Source of the DNA: Galerina marginata
Lineage: Eukaryota; Basidiomycota; Agaricomycetes; Agaricales; Galerinaceae
Reading direction: 5' to 3'
Assembly (NCBI GenBank): GCA_023014335.1
Contig: JAECYW010000015.1
Coordinates: forward strand, 62,001 to 126,000
DNA: 64,000 bases
Within the stretch, counting starts at the first letter, position 1. Each line of letters opens with the position of its first letter. The position numbers and the translations under genes were made by a program. A model generated the notes under the pieces. That model had not been told where the DNA came from, made no database searches, and saw nothing but the letters and a program-made list of their open reading frames with translations. Below, piece after piece: positions 10,140-22,312 of this stretch.

Positions 10140-12505
10140 ATGTTGTGGTCAGCTATTCTTCTTGTCTGTTCAACGCAGCTTTGTGCATCTCGAGCACTCT
10201 CCCAGAGGTGGGATGACTTCGCTGAGAAGCATTCCTGGGTCGACATTCCCAGGGGTTGGAAATTCAAAACCGTTGCTCCACCTGATCATTTGCTTCAGCT
10301 ACGAATTGGTTTGAAGCAGGATGGCATTGAGAAGCTCGTCGAAAATCTGATGGAAATCAGCGACCCTAAACACTCAAGGTACGTTTTATTGAACGAGTGG
10401 TTTTGAAGGCCTAGGCTCATGGCTTGGATGTCTCGCAGATATGCGCAGCATTTAACCAAGGAAGAGGTCGAATCCTTCATGGCTCCTCATGCCAATTCCA
10501 CCGTGGCTGTTAACGAGTGGCTCGATTTCCATGGTGTCTCTTCAATGGCTCTCCGCTCCAACGCTGGAGACTGGATCATGCTCCGTGTTCCCGTCGAACA
10601 AGCTGAGCGAATGCTGGACACCAAATACAATGTATATCAACACGGTTCCTCTGGAGAAGAAGTTGTCCGCGCAGTCAGGTATTCACTTCCCAAGGAACTT
10701 CATTCACACATCGACGTCGTCGCTCCGACGACATATTTTGGGACACTCAAGAGTATGCGTTTCTTGCAGCGAGCTTTCAATCATTTTAGCGACGAAGAGT
10801 CTTCCGTGCCTGTATCAGACGCTACCGTTCCAACGAGCTGCGCTACCACCATTACGCCTGCTTGTTTGAGAGCCTTGTATGGCACTTCTACCTACGTTCC
10901 GAATGCAACGAACGTTAACAAGCTCGGTGTTGCTGGCTATCTCGATGAATTTGCCATTAAAGCTGATCTCCAGGTAGGCCATTCACACTGTTCAATATCC
11001 TTTCCCATAATTTGGCTGGCAGGCATTCCTCAACCGGTATCGACCAGACGCTGCTGGCGGCACCTTCCAAATTGTTCAAGTCAATGGGGGTGGCAATGAT
11101 CAAACTGATCCCGGAGTCGAGGTATGCGAAATCCAACGTCAGAACTGAGTACTTTTTTTGATAATTTCAGGCAAATTTAGATATTCAATATACTACTGGA
11201 ATCTCTTATCCGACGCCCAATATTTACTACAGGCGAGTAAAGTGCAACCTCAAAAACAAATATGTATCTGTAACCACTTCTGCCTTTGTTTATAGCACTG
11301 GTGGATCCCCTCCCTTCACTCCAGATAGTGCGACACCTACAAACACGAATGAACCGTACCTGGATTTCTTGAGCTTCCTCTTGAACCAGAGCACCATCCC
11401 GCAAACTCTTAGCATCTCATATGGTGATAACGAGCAAACAGTGAGATTTTGAATAGGAACTGTCAGGGTATATATTAACGCAACGAATCTCCTTAGGTTC
11501 CCTTTGATTATGCGACAAAGGTTTGCAACATGTTCGCTATTCTAGGATCTTTGGGAACCACAGTGTTTTCTTGCAGCGGCGATTCTGGGTATCTTTCTCT
11601 CTAATTAGCTATACAACGATGAAAATGCTGAGCCGCTGATCGATGATAGGGTTGGAGATGGCCATTGTGAAACTAACGATGGCAAAAACAAAATCCTATT
11701 CCAGCCCACGTTTCCCGCATCGTGGGTCGAGATTGAGTTCAACCTGGCTACCTAACGCTGACTACTTAATCTGACATGAAGGTGCCCCTTCGTTACTGCT
11801 GTTGGCGGCACAACCAGGGTCAGTCCAGAGACAGGTATAAGTTTCTCTGGTGGCGGATTCTCGCGATACTTCGAAGGTCCTTCGTATCAAAGCAGCGCTG
11901 TGACCGCCTTTCTCAATGCTCTTGGCACAACGAACGCTGGACTATTCAAGTTGGTACACCCTAGATTGGATGCCGACATAAATTCATGACTATATTTACA
12001 GCTATGCAGGGCGGGCGTATCCTGACATCTCTGCGCAGGCACAGGACTTCCAGGTCGTCGTCGGTGGCCTCACAGGATCTGTCAGCGGAACAAGTGCCAG
12101 CTCTCCTGTAAATTTTTCTATCGTGGAGCCATCGGAAGATAATTATTGACGATCTTGAAGACTGTGGCAGCCATATTTTCTCTCTTGAATGACTTTCGCA
12201 TTTCCAATGGAAAGACTTCATTAGGGTTCATCAATCCTCTGATATATTCTACCCTTCGTACTGGCTTCACAGACATTACGTCGGGTTCAAACCCTGGATG
12301 CGGTACTAATGGTAAGTTGGAGTGTCAAGAGAAAGGTGAGTGCACATTTAACAAACACTCTCGTGAATAGGTTTTACTGCCCGCAGCGGATGGGATCCGG
12401 TACTTCTATTTTCCTTCCTCATTTTGGCGCCGTTTCAGACTAACCGATAAACAGGTGACTGGCCTTGGGACTCCCAACTTCCTGGCGCTACAGAAACTCG
12501 TCTGA
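10140..12505 (+). CDS. Secreted sedolisin-family (S53) serine peptidase, copy 2
   Basis: Tandem paralogue of the preceding peptidase with the same exon plan. The start at 10140 gives the signal peptide LWSAILLVCSTQLCASRA. The pro-domain shows AEKHSWVDIPRGWKFK, IGLKQDGIEKLVENLMEI and WIMLRVPVEQAERMLD. The catalytic centre is complete: EANLD (again interrupted by an intron after Glu), SGDSGVGDGHC for the oxyanion Asp, and SGTSASSPTVAA for Ser. The C-terminal block FTDITSGSNPGCGTNGF and RSGWDPVTGLGTPNF leads to the stop at 12503-12505. It differs from copy 1 at many positions, including the linker after the pro-domain (QRAFNHFSDEESSVPVS), so the duplication is not recent. Expected to act outside the cell after self-cleavage at low pH. 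The long frames that continue past exon ends are intron read-through. Confidence 0.88.
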
Positions 12506-12593
12506 AGTGACAAAGTGCCTTGTATTCACATGTCATTTGCCGGTAACCCTTCCTTAGTATAAACGATGTACTTGCATATACAGACGTCTAGAT

Positions 12594-12685
12594 CATATTT
12601 TATAAATGACGTACAAGCCAGATTGCAGGCTAGAGACCTGTCTTTTGCTGGTATCTCTGAAAAGATTTCGAATTGGTCTGGGATT
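12594..12685 (+). repeat. 92-base direct repeat, left copy
   Basis: A stretch including GTACAAGCCAGA, GCTGGTATCTCTG and AATTGGTCTGGGAT recurs at 19596-19688 in the same orientation, roughly four bases in five identical. It lies just beyond the sedolisin 2 stop. The two copies bracket a 7-kb block holding the JmjC-like gene. It may be a dispersed repeat, a mobile-element end or duplicated 3' flank; no terminal inverted repeat or target duplication was found. Confidence 0.55.
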
Positions 12686-14807
12686 TCTAAGTTCGACGAT
12701 TACATAAAGGTGCCAGCGCCAGCGGTATCTGCTGCCAGTGGCTGCATAACTTTCTCCTTTCAACATCGACGATCATGCATCATGAGTTGCACCTCTCACT
12801 CTTTCCAGCACTGACTCTTCCTCTTCTGAGGGTTCTGGGCGTCTGGGGGGTTGTCAATTAGTGACTCTCCAGCGAAAGTTGGTTCTGAGCCTATTGTTAT
12901 GGAGAACCTACTAGTGCATGTGTCATTACGAGTCCTATATTTCCTATTTCTTTTATCGATCTGAACCCACCAAAAATTTGGCGGGTGTAACGCTCCACGC
13001 GGACGCGTTGTCGGTGTTTTCTCAACCATGCCCGCGTCGTCTCTGTGCTGTCTTCCCTTCCTCGTCTTTCATTGTCTCTCAATCGGAAGCCTCGAAGTTG
13101 TTCGGTCTGTCTACTTTTCCATACACATTCCTTCTCTACCTTATCTAATTAAACTCCAATAGGAACAGGCTTGTTTGATGTTGTCACTGTCAGAATAAAG
13201 GTTGACGATGTTCGCCCATCCTCTTCCCTTGAGATGTGGGCCGGTATGGGGATACCTAGGGTGGAGAAGAGGGGTCAAGGAGCACGAGAGGAGGCCATAG
13301 TAGAGGGAGACAGGCAGGTACGAGGTGAATCGAGTCATACGGCTCGATTTACATCCCCTTGTCTTCCATCCACCTCCAACCCGTAGACGGAGACATGTCT
13401 CCCCTCAAGCTCGAAGCCTCCGCCGTCCTCATCCAGTTTTGACGACGATATCGTTATGGCCGTCATGGGCTCCACTGCGGCATCCCTTGCGGCCTCTTGA
13501 CGACGACATTGTCGTGCAGGTCATTGCCTCCTTCCGCGGCGACTGAGGCTTCTTGACGATGATATTGTCATACACAAGCGCACAACCCACACTGTCTTGT
13601 CCCACATCTCCACCTCAAGCTTGATGCCGTTGTCCTCATTTGCTACTGCGGTATTGTCGTACACGTTAGGCGCAAATCCACCTCTTGTGCACTTTCAGTA
13701 GCATTCCGTCCGAGACAGCGACGACCTCAACCCAGGCCAATGAGTTCCGGAATTCGAGATTCTGACCCACCGCCCATGGGGCGGACTCCGGCGGCAGTCG
13801 TGACTTGACACGATCACGAGTTCTGACAATCCCACTCACGCTCACTCACGCTGCTCGTCGCGTCTTCAACATCACTACACCCGTCGGTTTTCACCTCCCG
13901 CAAGGCGCCCCATGTCCACAACCGCCCCATCGACCTCAGCGTCCTGACGCCGGTCGCTGTCGACGACCATTCGCGAGCCCTCGCGAGGCCGCTACGGTCC
14001 ACCTGCAACCGTCCGCGCAAACCCGCCAGCCCGCGCCACCTCACCGCGATCCCCCGCGAACCGTATCACCCGCGTTCTCCACATCAACATTGCTCACTCA
14101 TCATGGGCCTCACCCATAATTCTCACCATCGAGCCCAAAGCAGCGCCCTCAAATACCACCAACCCCTCCCATCCTCGTGCTTCCGAGACGCTGTCCATTC
14201 CATCGGAAATGGATAATAGTATCACAGATGGCCAACAGCACCAGCACCGACGTCTAACTCTTCCGTGAGCTGTACCCACATGACGCGTACGATCGCGGTA
14301 ATGTCGCCACATCACACTTTTCATTTCCCCCAGTTCGTTGTCCGCTTTCAGTGACCGTATTTTCATGAGCACCCACTGCTCAATCATGTTCCTTTTAGTA
14401 TTGTTCTAGCACCGACCCAGACCAAATACCATTAGTTAAGCCGTAGTAGTACGTTGTCTTCCCTAGTTGTCTTGCTGTCGTAGATAATGTTTCAATACAT
14501 TACATTCAGTGTAATTCACCAATCCTCCAAGCATATCGTATACTAGAGGAATAAGCGGTTGCCGCAACTTATGTTAGGTAGAAAGTTAAGAAGAGAAATG
14601 GACTCGTAAATGCTTAGACTGGTGACCGCCCCCTCTAAGAGGTGACGCGAGTCTATGTAACCTGTGACTCCGATTTTCAAATTCTTGCTCAATTCTCTCC
14701 TTCGTCTTTTGACACATTGTTTTGATAAAAGCCTCAACTCTCACTTAGAGGTCAGGACGCCGAGAACAGTTGGTGATTGGTCGGTAAAGAAGCTGATTTA
14801 TTAATAA
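12686..14807. other. Gene-poor stretch with a GC-rich segment
   Basis: About 2.1 kb without a gene I can support. The segment about 13,340-14,360 is noticeably rich in C and G, with recurring GACGA-type words such as GACGACGATATCGT and GACGATGATATTGTCA. Frames there give proline/arginine-rich, low-complexity peptides typical of non-coding GC-rich DNA. It may be a decayed repeat. A dispersed repeat shared with 47.5 kb lies near 14,623-14,652. Confidence 0.4.
14623..14652 (-). repeat. Short dispersed repeat shared with 47.5 kb
   Basis: Read on the minus strand this is CACCTCTTAGAGG followed by GGGCGGTCACCAGTCTA. A nearly identical 30-base sequence lies on the plus strand at 47508-47538. Its high conservation inside otherwise unrelated sequence suggests two remnants of one mobile element. 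The element type cannot be told from these bases. Confidence 0.5.
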
Positions 14808-17800
14808 GTGAGTCATTTTGTGAATTTCTGGTCTTCTTGTACCGACTTCTGCTTTGAAGTGGACGGCACCCAATCGCCCCAAGCTCGTTTGCACCTTCAA
14901 GAGTCGCGGGAAAGCACTCAGTCGCAGCGAAGGATGTTATCACCAGCGTTCAAAAGAATCCCTTGGACGTCCGACTTCATGCAGGTCCTGGAAAGATTGG
15001 ACCCAAATCAGAGGAACGGTGTATGTTGAACCTCTTCATCCTATCCGTTGCAGTTTGTTAATGGACTTTTAGGAAATTATAACCAATATTCTCTCTTATG
15101 AACAAAAGTATCTTCTCAATGGAGGCCTCTCTCAGAAGTCGAAGGAAATGCAGGACCTGTTAGGTATTCAGTTCCAATCAGTCGGTTTCGGTTACAAGTT
15201 CATTTCCAAACCTACACCCACCTGGAATCTGATCCAAGCATCGAAGGTATGCAATCTGATATGCAGCTACAAGCTCGCCGAAATTGTTTCCATTGTCAAC
15301 AATTCCGTTACATTTGGAATCGAGCAATTTGAAACAGCGCTACACCCCGGACCCTCTGAACCCCCGCAGAAATTACCCATGGAAGCGGCCGACTTGGTGA
15401 AAAGAATATCCTTCTGGCCCAAGTTACTCGAGGTGCTTAACCACCCTAGTTTCGTCTCCCAACCTTCCGACACTTTTGGCTCCAGTTTGACGTCTAAACC
15501 CGCATCCCTTCAACTACTCCAAGCCCTGTCCGACGCCCAGAGCTGCAAAAACTCCGCAAAAGTTCACCATAACATTCTATTGGCCGCAGCCCACATCGCC
15601 TACATCAAGGAGCATCGGGTCAACCCCGATCAGGATTCCGATGCTGTTTTACCGGACCTACCTGACTTGAGCTCTCCGTGAGCATTCTCTCTTATACCTT
15701 TCTGCTCGAACTCACTGTAGATAACAGATTATTTGCCGAACAACTTCAGGCAAACTTGGGTATCAATGCAGCAAACTATGTTTCCAAGTTGTGTGAACAG
15801 ACGAACAAGTTCAATCCCAACTCTGCAATTAGATTCGCCTTGCATGCGGCTCTCCTCGTTTCGCCTCTTTGCCTTCTGCTTCCTCTGAGTATCGAGAAAA
15901 AAACTTTCAACCGCAGTGCATTGATGCAGTTATCTGTCGATCTCGGGGCCCACAAGCCTGATATCCTTCGCCAAGCCGAGAATGCCATTTGGAGCTCAAT
16001 ATTTGATATAGTTGACCACCCATGCAATTATCTGGCCATCTTCAAAGATCTTTCCGCCAAGTTCCCTCCGAGATACATTGAAGAATTGGGCAGACAACCG
16101 GATGCCGTGACTGCATGGTTTGACACTGAATCTCGGCGCACATTACCTTTGGGGTTCAGTGGGGTTCAAGGCTTCCAGGAGCTCAATGGCCAACACACTG
16201 AGTCTCCTCGACCCGAAAATGTCTGCTCCATGACCAATTCACACTCTACATCCCTCGAGTCTGATTCTCATGTCGAGTCTCCTTCCTCAGATCCTCTGAC
16301 TCCATTAATTACAGACCTGCATCACCGAAAAACTGAAAGAGCTCAGATGTCAAACGAAAATGCTGTCGCCCAGCCCAAGACTGCTGCTCCTGCAGGCAAC
16401 ACCCGGAGCCCGGTTGAGCAACTAGGTGCGACCATTTCATGCTTTCCATCCCCTGAGCCTGATTCTCTCGTAGAGTCTCCTTCCTCAGATCCTCCGGCTC
16501 CAACAACTTCAGACCTGCCTCACCGAGAAACTGAAAGAGCCCAAACATTGAACAAAACTGTTGTCACCCAGCCCAAGACTGGTGCTCCTGCAGTCAATAC
16601 CCCAAGCCCTGCTGCCCAGCCGGAGATGTCTGCAACCCCAACAGCTTCAGACAACCATCTGCCAATGGATCAATCCCAAAACACTTCCTTTCGAATGATT
16701 GGCTCAAATTATGGTGCTTCCCAGCTTAGCCGGATACACTGCCCCGACGTAGATGACTCATTTTGGCAGCAAATCATGAACCGCTCTCGCGAGGAAACTT
16801 ACCAAGGTGGGAATGTGGATATAAACCATCATGGGACTGCTTCCCAAGTCAAGTCAATGAGCTCGTCCATGCAGCCAATACACCCTATCATCGACACTGT
16901 TAGCCCCATGGAATGCCTTGGCCCGGTTATCCCCCCCAAGTCAATACCAGGCTTATCTGAGCAACCAGCAACTGCAGTGTCTATGGAAGGCAAGATAGCT
17001 ACACCTCTACCTAGTGACCCTTGCCCTAACTCAGCACATAAAAGCTCTTGTCCACTGACCCGGGACCTACACAACATGGTAGACGGGAGTCCTGTAGCTG
17101 TCAGTGTAGACCTTGACGAGTCAGACGACATGCTTCAAGTTTCAATTGCCTTATTGTCAAATATGGAAGCAAATGGCGAAACAGATGAAGGCGATGTACA
17201 CATGGACTTCATTCAACATGATATGTCAGGGGGTAGCAAGCAAAGCATTCATCAGATTGATTTGACTGACCAGGACACTCCACCTGGGATGGGTGAAAGG
17301 GTGTCTTCCACTCCCATTGATTGCCTGCAAGATTTGAACCTCTTAGAAGACCGAGCTACAGAGACACTCTTTGTGTGTAGTGTTCCTCAGCTTGTTTGTT
17401 TTAAACTTTGATAAATCTTGTTTCCAGGGGGCTTCACGAATGACCACTCATGAGGACACCGCCGTCTACTTCGGTGATCCAATGACTGTCTACGATGAGG
17501 AAGAGGGCCATACATTTACCCCGTGTTCTAATGTAGGTTCAAACTTTTCCAGCCTGGAAAATGTGGACATGATATTTCCATTTACATCAGGTCAAAGGCA
17601 ATCTCCAACAACTCCGCACCATCTACGAACTCGTACAGAAAAAGTACATAACTATTGAAGGGCAGCCTATGCCGCTACATGTAACAGGAGATCCTCTCTC
17701 GATTTTGGAACGAATAACTGCAGGATACTTTGAAGGACTACCAATTACTGATGCTCAGGAAAAGCTCAGGAAGCGCAATATCATAATTACAGGCGTTGAG

Positions 17801-19577
17801 CACCAACCTCCAGAGTTTAATGAATATGGGGGGTTTGAAAGCATTGAAACAAGAATGAATGCTTTAATACCCATACAAGGTCACATTCTCCTACTGTCTT
17901 TTCTTTCATCTATATTGAATGCACTGCTTTCCTTAGGCCAATCTCTACAAATGAATCAGGTCAGCTGCATCAAGCAGCAAAGGGTTGGGACATTGGCCCA
18001 ACTGCTTGACACAAGTCGTCGAGAGAATGGCCGAATTATGAACTCGTTTGCCTTAAAGAGTTTAAATCCAGTTGGTCCGGCACATTTTTCGTCTTGTCTT
18101 GAGGCTTGGCTTGGCACGGAAGGCCGACCTTTCTGCGAGCAACACTACCCTACAAATGAGAACTTTTGGGAGCGCCAACTCACAAGAAAAGGAGCTCAAC
18201 AATTGTTTCCCATCAACGCTGACGGCCTATGCACCAGATTTGAAGTTCGGCGCGGTGGCGTCTGGGCAGTATTTGACCGACCGCGCTTCGGAGGCTGCAA
18301 GGACAATCAGATTGAACACGACTTCTTTAAAAACAAAGAATCATTTCCTTCTGATTTTGCTACTACCGATGTGCCAGACACCTTTTCTCATTATGAGGCA
18401 GTGTACCTAACCCCAGGGAATAGCTTGTGAGTCTTTGTGCCAAGCTTATCATGGTGCATACCAATGAATTCGTAGATTGCTCGTGCCCGGCACTCGTACT
18501 ATGATATATGCCATTGAACGTTCAATTTGTCAACGGTCGTATTTTTACACCACGAGCAAACTTACTGATACTCTCTCCGCAATTGTTCACGATTTAACCG
18601 CTGGCGGTGTCGTCAGAGATAACTCTTGTCAGCCCTATCGCGCTCTTCTCCTGCGCATGATTCATTACTTCCACGAAGAGTTCATTGTTCTTGGACATAA
18701 CATCAAAGGTAAATATATCTATTCTTTAAACAATACAACTGTCTATGTAACAGCTGCATGATCAGAATTTGGACACCTTCCCAACCTGAACTCGATGGTC
18801 GGACTTTTGGATTTTCTAACCCTCTGCAACATAGGAATTCTTTTTAATGTGCTCGACAGCCGGACATATAGACCATGTCAACCATCCATGGTTGATTCTC
18901 TTCAAGGCAAAGAGTATGATTGGAACACCATCCCCGATTATGAACGTCAAAGGTTTGTATACGCGAGAGGTTTGTCCTTGGAGCTCCTTCACTGGCTGGC
19001 GTCAAAGTTCGCCGTAATGGACGTCAGGGACAACGCTGGCAAAATGCTTGACATAGAGGCCGTGCATTCATCCCATATCATACAACAGGGGCTTTATATT
19101 TTGCAGCACTTAGAGAGGAGGGTAGAAGCAGAGGTGAACGACAGCCTTCGCTTACCCATGGCCAATAAGGTTATGCTCCGACGGCAGCTGGCGTGGGCCA
19201 TGCATACGATTCCATGGGTCGGAACCAGCTGGACTGAGGCTGTGGAGAAGGGCGACAGTTTTGGCAGCTTAAATTGCATCGAACGTGATTCTTTCAGGCC
19301 AGTTCCACGCGATATACAAGGAGCTTTGCAGCTTCCATGGGGTAAATTATACATGTTTCTATCTCCAAGGAACATTATTAATGGATTGAATACAGCTTCA
19401 AAGAAGGTCCACCAAATGGGTCTGACAGCAGGAGATAGGTTTCTTCAAGATGAACTTTCTGGTGTGGTCTACCCAGAACGCACAGCCGTAAATCGACCTA
19501 AATCCTCCAAGAGGGAATTGGACCATTTACCTTTGTCACCAAGAAATTCCAAGCGTCGTCGTGTGTTGGAAATCTGA
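14808..19577 (+). CDS. Large JmjC-like (cupin-fold) domain protein with a long repetitive linker
   Basis: Multi-exon gene for a protein of over 1,100 residues. The N-terminal part (to about 16,130) is helical and unrecognised. A Ser/Pro/Thr-rich, probably disordered middle (about 16,130-17,330) holds two tandem copies of a 66-residue unit marked by VESPSSDP, ERAQ and QPKT. The C-terminal part (17.4-19.58 kb) has a divergent JmjC-like pattern: FEVRRGGVWAVFDRPRF, VYLTPGNSLLLVPGTRTMIY and SICQRSYFYTTSKLTDTLSA correspond to the usual W-x-x-F, PGT-x-H and G-x-HFY blocks, but the expected metal-binding His residues are not obvious. Oxidative demethylase activity therefore cannot be assumed. I associate this type with expanded mushroom families. 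The start is uncertain: 14808 is the first ATG of the first plausible exon, whose frame joins the next exon through an intron ending near 15,071. The stop is at 19575-19577. Confidence 0.6.
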
Positions 19578-20061
19578 TTTGTACAGTATGACTCGCAAAT
19601 TTTATAGATGATGTACAAGCCAGACTACAGGCTAGAAACCCTGCCTTATGCTGGTATCTCTGGAAAAATTTCAAATTGGTCTGGGATAAATATAAGCATT
19701 ATTCTGGGTTTCTCAGACATTTATAAGTGCTTGATGAGACCTGGTTTATGTACATATGTATATGTGGTAAGCCTCGTAACTGATGACTGATGGACAGTGA
19801 ACCGTTGGCGTTTGTGTCCTTTAAATCAGGAAAATTCCTTGCCTTACCCTTTTGCCTGGAGCCCATTCATCACCACTAGATGGAGAGCCTCAAACAATTA
19901 TTGTAGAGTATCACGCTTCCTAATTTCTATGGCATGTAGAAATTGTTGGACTTGAATGACAAGTGAGAACCTTGGATGATTCTAGTATATATGTCGTATG
20001 AAAGGTGGCATGTGGAGGAAGTCTTGGTGTGGGGCTGGAAGAAGTGTAGGACTAACAGCCC
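19578..20061. other. Intergenic region after the JmjC-like gene
   Basis: Besides the right copy of the 92-base repeat, this stretch shows no gene. It serves as 3' flank for the JmjC-like gene and the convergent amidase. Confidence 0.4.
19596..19688 (+). repeat. 92-base direct repeat, right copy
   Basis: Direct-orientation partner of 12594-12685, starting about 20 bases after the JmjC-like stop codon. Shared words include GTACAAGCCAGA, CAGGCTAGA, GCTGGTATCTCTG and AATTGGTCTGGGAT. Confidence 0.55.
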
Positions 20062-22194
20062 TCACCGGCTCCTCCAATCATAAGCTGCCTCCCACGCGCT
20101 GGCAAGTTGAAACAGTCCCGTCTCGTTCCACCATTTCCCAACAAGCTGCATCCCAACAGGCAACTTTAGCTCGGCGTCCTGCTCCGTTACCCAATCCGTC
20201 TCGGCGGGAGGTAGTGTGCCAATGGGAAGCGTGAGTGCGGGATGGCCTGTCCCGTTGAAGGTGCAGCAATTCAACCCCTGTCCGACAGACTTTTGAGTCT
20301 TTTCAAGCGCCGTGGCATTTGGCCCAGGGTGCGTGTTGGCGACCTGTGATGGAAACACGGGATGCATATCATCAGGAATGAGGAGCGTCTAATAGGAAAT
20401 TGAACATACGAAAGCAACTGTTGGAAGCACCAGGCAGTCAAATTTGTCTAGTGCTGCATTATACGCGTGCTGGATCTCCATTAGCTTGTTCATTGCCTAG
20501 AAAAAGATTTCAATGATTGAATAATTGGATTACACTAAGTAATAGCGGGAGGAAACAAAATTACCTTGCCGTACACTCTTGGCATCTTCTCCCATCCGTA
20601 GAGGCAGTTCAGCTGGCTGTTGATTGTGGCTGGGATGAATTTCTCCCATTTTTCTTGGGTCAGTGGAAATAGCCTAAAATTCATTAGAGGGGTGAGATAA
20701 TCAAAAAAAAAAAAGGATGGATAGGCGCACAAGTCATGATGATCATTCAGAAAGTATTGCCGATGACCGCCATCTTCACCCAGCCTAGTCCTTCCACCAA
20801 CGTAGCGGTTGGCAACCTGGTCAGAACGAAGAGATTGAAACTGACGTTAAGAAAAGGGTCAAAATGAAGAACTTACCATCCAAATTGTCGGCGCAATTGT
20901 GTGCAGCGGCACGCTAACCTCCTCGACCACGGCACCAAGATCCTCGAAAAGCTTCGCAGAACCCTTCACCTTTGCTGCCACGCGTGGATCTAAGACTGGC
21001 ATTGAAAAAGCTTCCTTCAAGATACCGATTTTCTTTCCCTTCAAAGGCTTCCCAGGCTCTGCTCCTGGAATCGAGAGCAATTCCGAGTACTTGGGTACTT
21101 GCTCGGGGAATGGACATCCAGCGCCGGCACGGTCGTCCATGCCATCCACTCCTGCGATGACTTGGAGGAGGAGAGCGGTGTCATGTACGTTTTTGCACAT
21201 CGGTCCCGCGTAATCGTGCTGCCATTCGTTGGAGGCTATGGCTGTGAATGGAACGAGACCAAACCTGGAAGAGTACATAACTTAGCAATTAAATATTAAA
21301 TATATGTTCGCAGAGAACTGTACGTAGGCTTAATTCCAACCAGCCCGCAGAAAGCGCTAGGCATGCGAACAGAACCTCCTTGGTCGCCGCCAATGGCCAT
21401 GTCACATGTTCCGTCTGCTACAAGGACGGCGCACCCAGAACTGCTTCCTCCACTTGTGCGTCCGGGCGCATAGGGATTGTCGACTGGCCCAGTGACTGAC
21501 GTAAACGAGGAAGCAGATTGACACATAGATTCGGTGGTGGCTTTGCCTGCAATCTGTAGGTCGTCGAGTCCATAAAAATAGCTCGATGAAGAGGGAGAAA
21601 GGAGACGTACAATCCCACCTGCTTCAAGCACGCGTTTGACAACTGTGGCATCGACAGTGGGTACCCAAGGAGGAGAGATTGCATCACTGTAAAATTGTCG
21701 ATAATAAGGAAACGATCGAGGAGCCTAAAGGCAAGGGCGAAACTCACGTCCCAAGAGTACATGGGATGCCTGCAACAGAAATACAATCCTTCAAGACAAC
21801 AGTCTTGCCTTCAAGTAGGCCAGTATGTAATGTCTTCTTCTTGTCTTCGATAGTGAACTTGCATGCCCAACCGCCAAGCAGATTTTCCTGATACCAAAAT
21901 GAAATAAAAATATTGATAGTAAAAAAATAAATTTACTGGACTCCCTTTCTTTGGAAAGGTTATGTTTTCCCTAGGAAAGCGCTCAAAGTCAGGTTTCAGA
22001 GCCGGTGGGATATAATCCTCCATTGCGAGGATCGATTCAGCAGAGTCATGGAAAGCAGCTAAGATCGCGGTGAAGTCCTTGACGTCTTGGTCGTTCTTAA
22101 ATTCCATTCCCGTTGAGATTTTCTTGGCCAGGCCACGAACAGCGTCTTCGGTGATGGGGTTACCCTCCTTCACGGCGAGCGAAACGACAGACAT
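20062..22194 (-). CDS. Amidase-signature family hydrolase
   Basis: Amidase-signature enzyme that hydrolyses a carboxamide to acid plus ammonia; the exact substrate is unknown. The Ser-cisSer-Lys triad is visible: Lys in [15 protein letters not shown], the cis-Ser in [19 protein letters not shown], and the nucleophile Ser in [20 protein letters not shown]. Other family blocks are [35 protein letters not shown] and, near the end, [20 protein letters not shown]. The start at 22194 opens [19 protein letters not shown], with no signal peptide, so a cytosolic enzyme is likely. Several short introns split the gene; one carries a run of about 13 A, written on the plus strand, near 20,702-20,714. The stop is at 20062-20064. 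It is transcribed divergently from the Old Yellow Enzyme gene. The layout resembles bacterial broad-specificity amidases more than classical fungal acetamidase, but I would not name a substrate. Confidence 0.85.
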
Positions 22195-22304
22195 TGAGGC
22201 GCTCAGTGATGTTGGTGGGTGAGAGAATATTTGGGAGCAAGATAAGACGAAGACGAGAACCGACAGCCTCTGATTTTATCCAGCATCATACCCTTGCAGC
22301 GACG

Positions 22305-22312
22305 TATATATA
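22305..22312 (-). promoter_or_regulatory. TATA-like box of the amidase gene
   Basis: TATATATA on the minus strand, about 110 bases upstream of the amidase start, in the 358-base gap shared with the divergent oxidoreductase gene. Confidence 0.4.

Noticed and set aside
13805..14119. Plus-strand frame rich in Pro, Arg and His
   Set aside because: Typical of chance open frames in GC-rich DNA; low complexity, no exon partners and no similarity to any family.
14543..14737. Possible tRNA or SINE around the CTCTAAGAGG hairpin
   Set aside because: The short hairpin does not extend to a cloverleaf; no paired acceptor stem or T-loop was found, so it was kept only as a dispersed repeat.
12594..19688. 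Reading the two 92-base direct repeats as LTRs of a retrotransposon
   Set aside because: The block between them contains no gag, protease, reverse transcriptase or integrase signature, and the repeats do not start TG and end CA.
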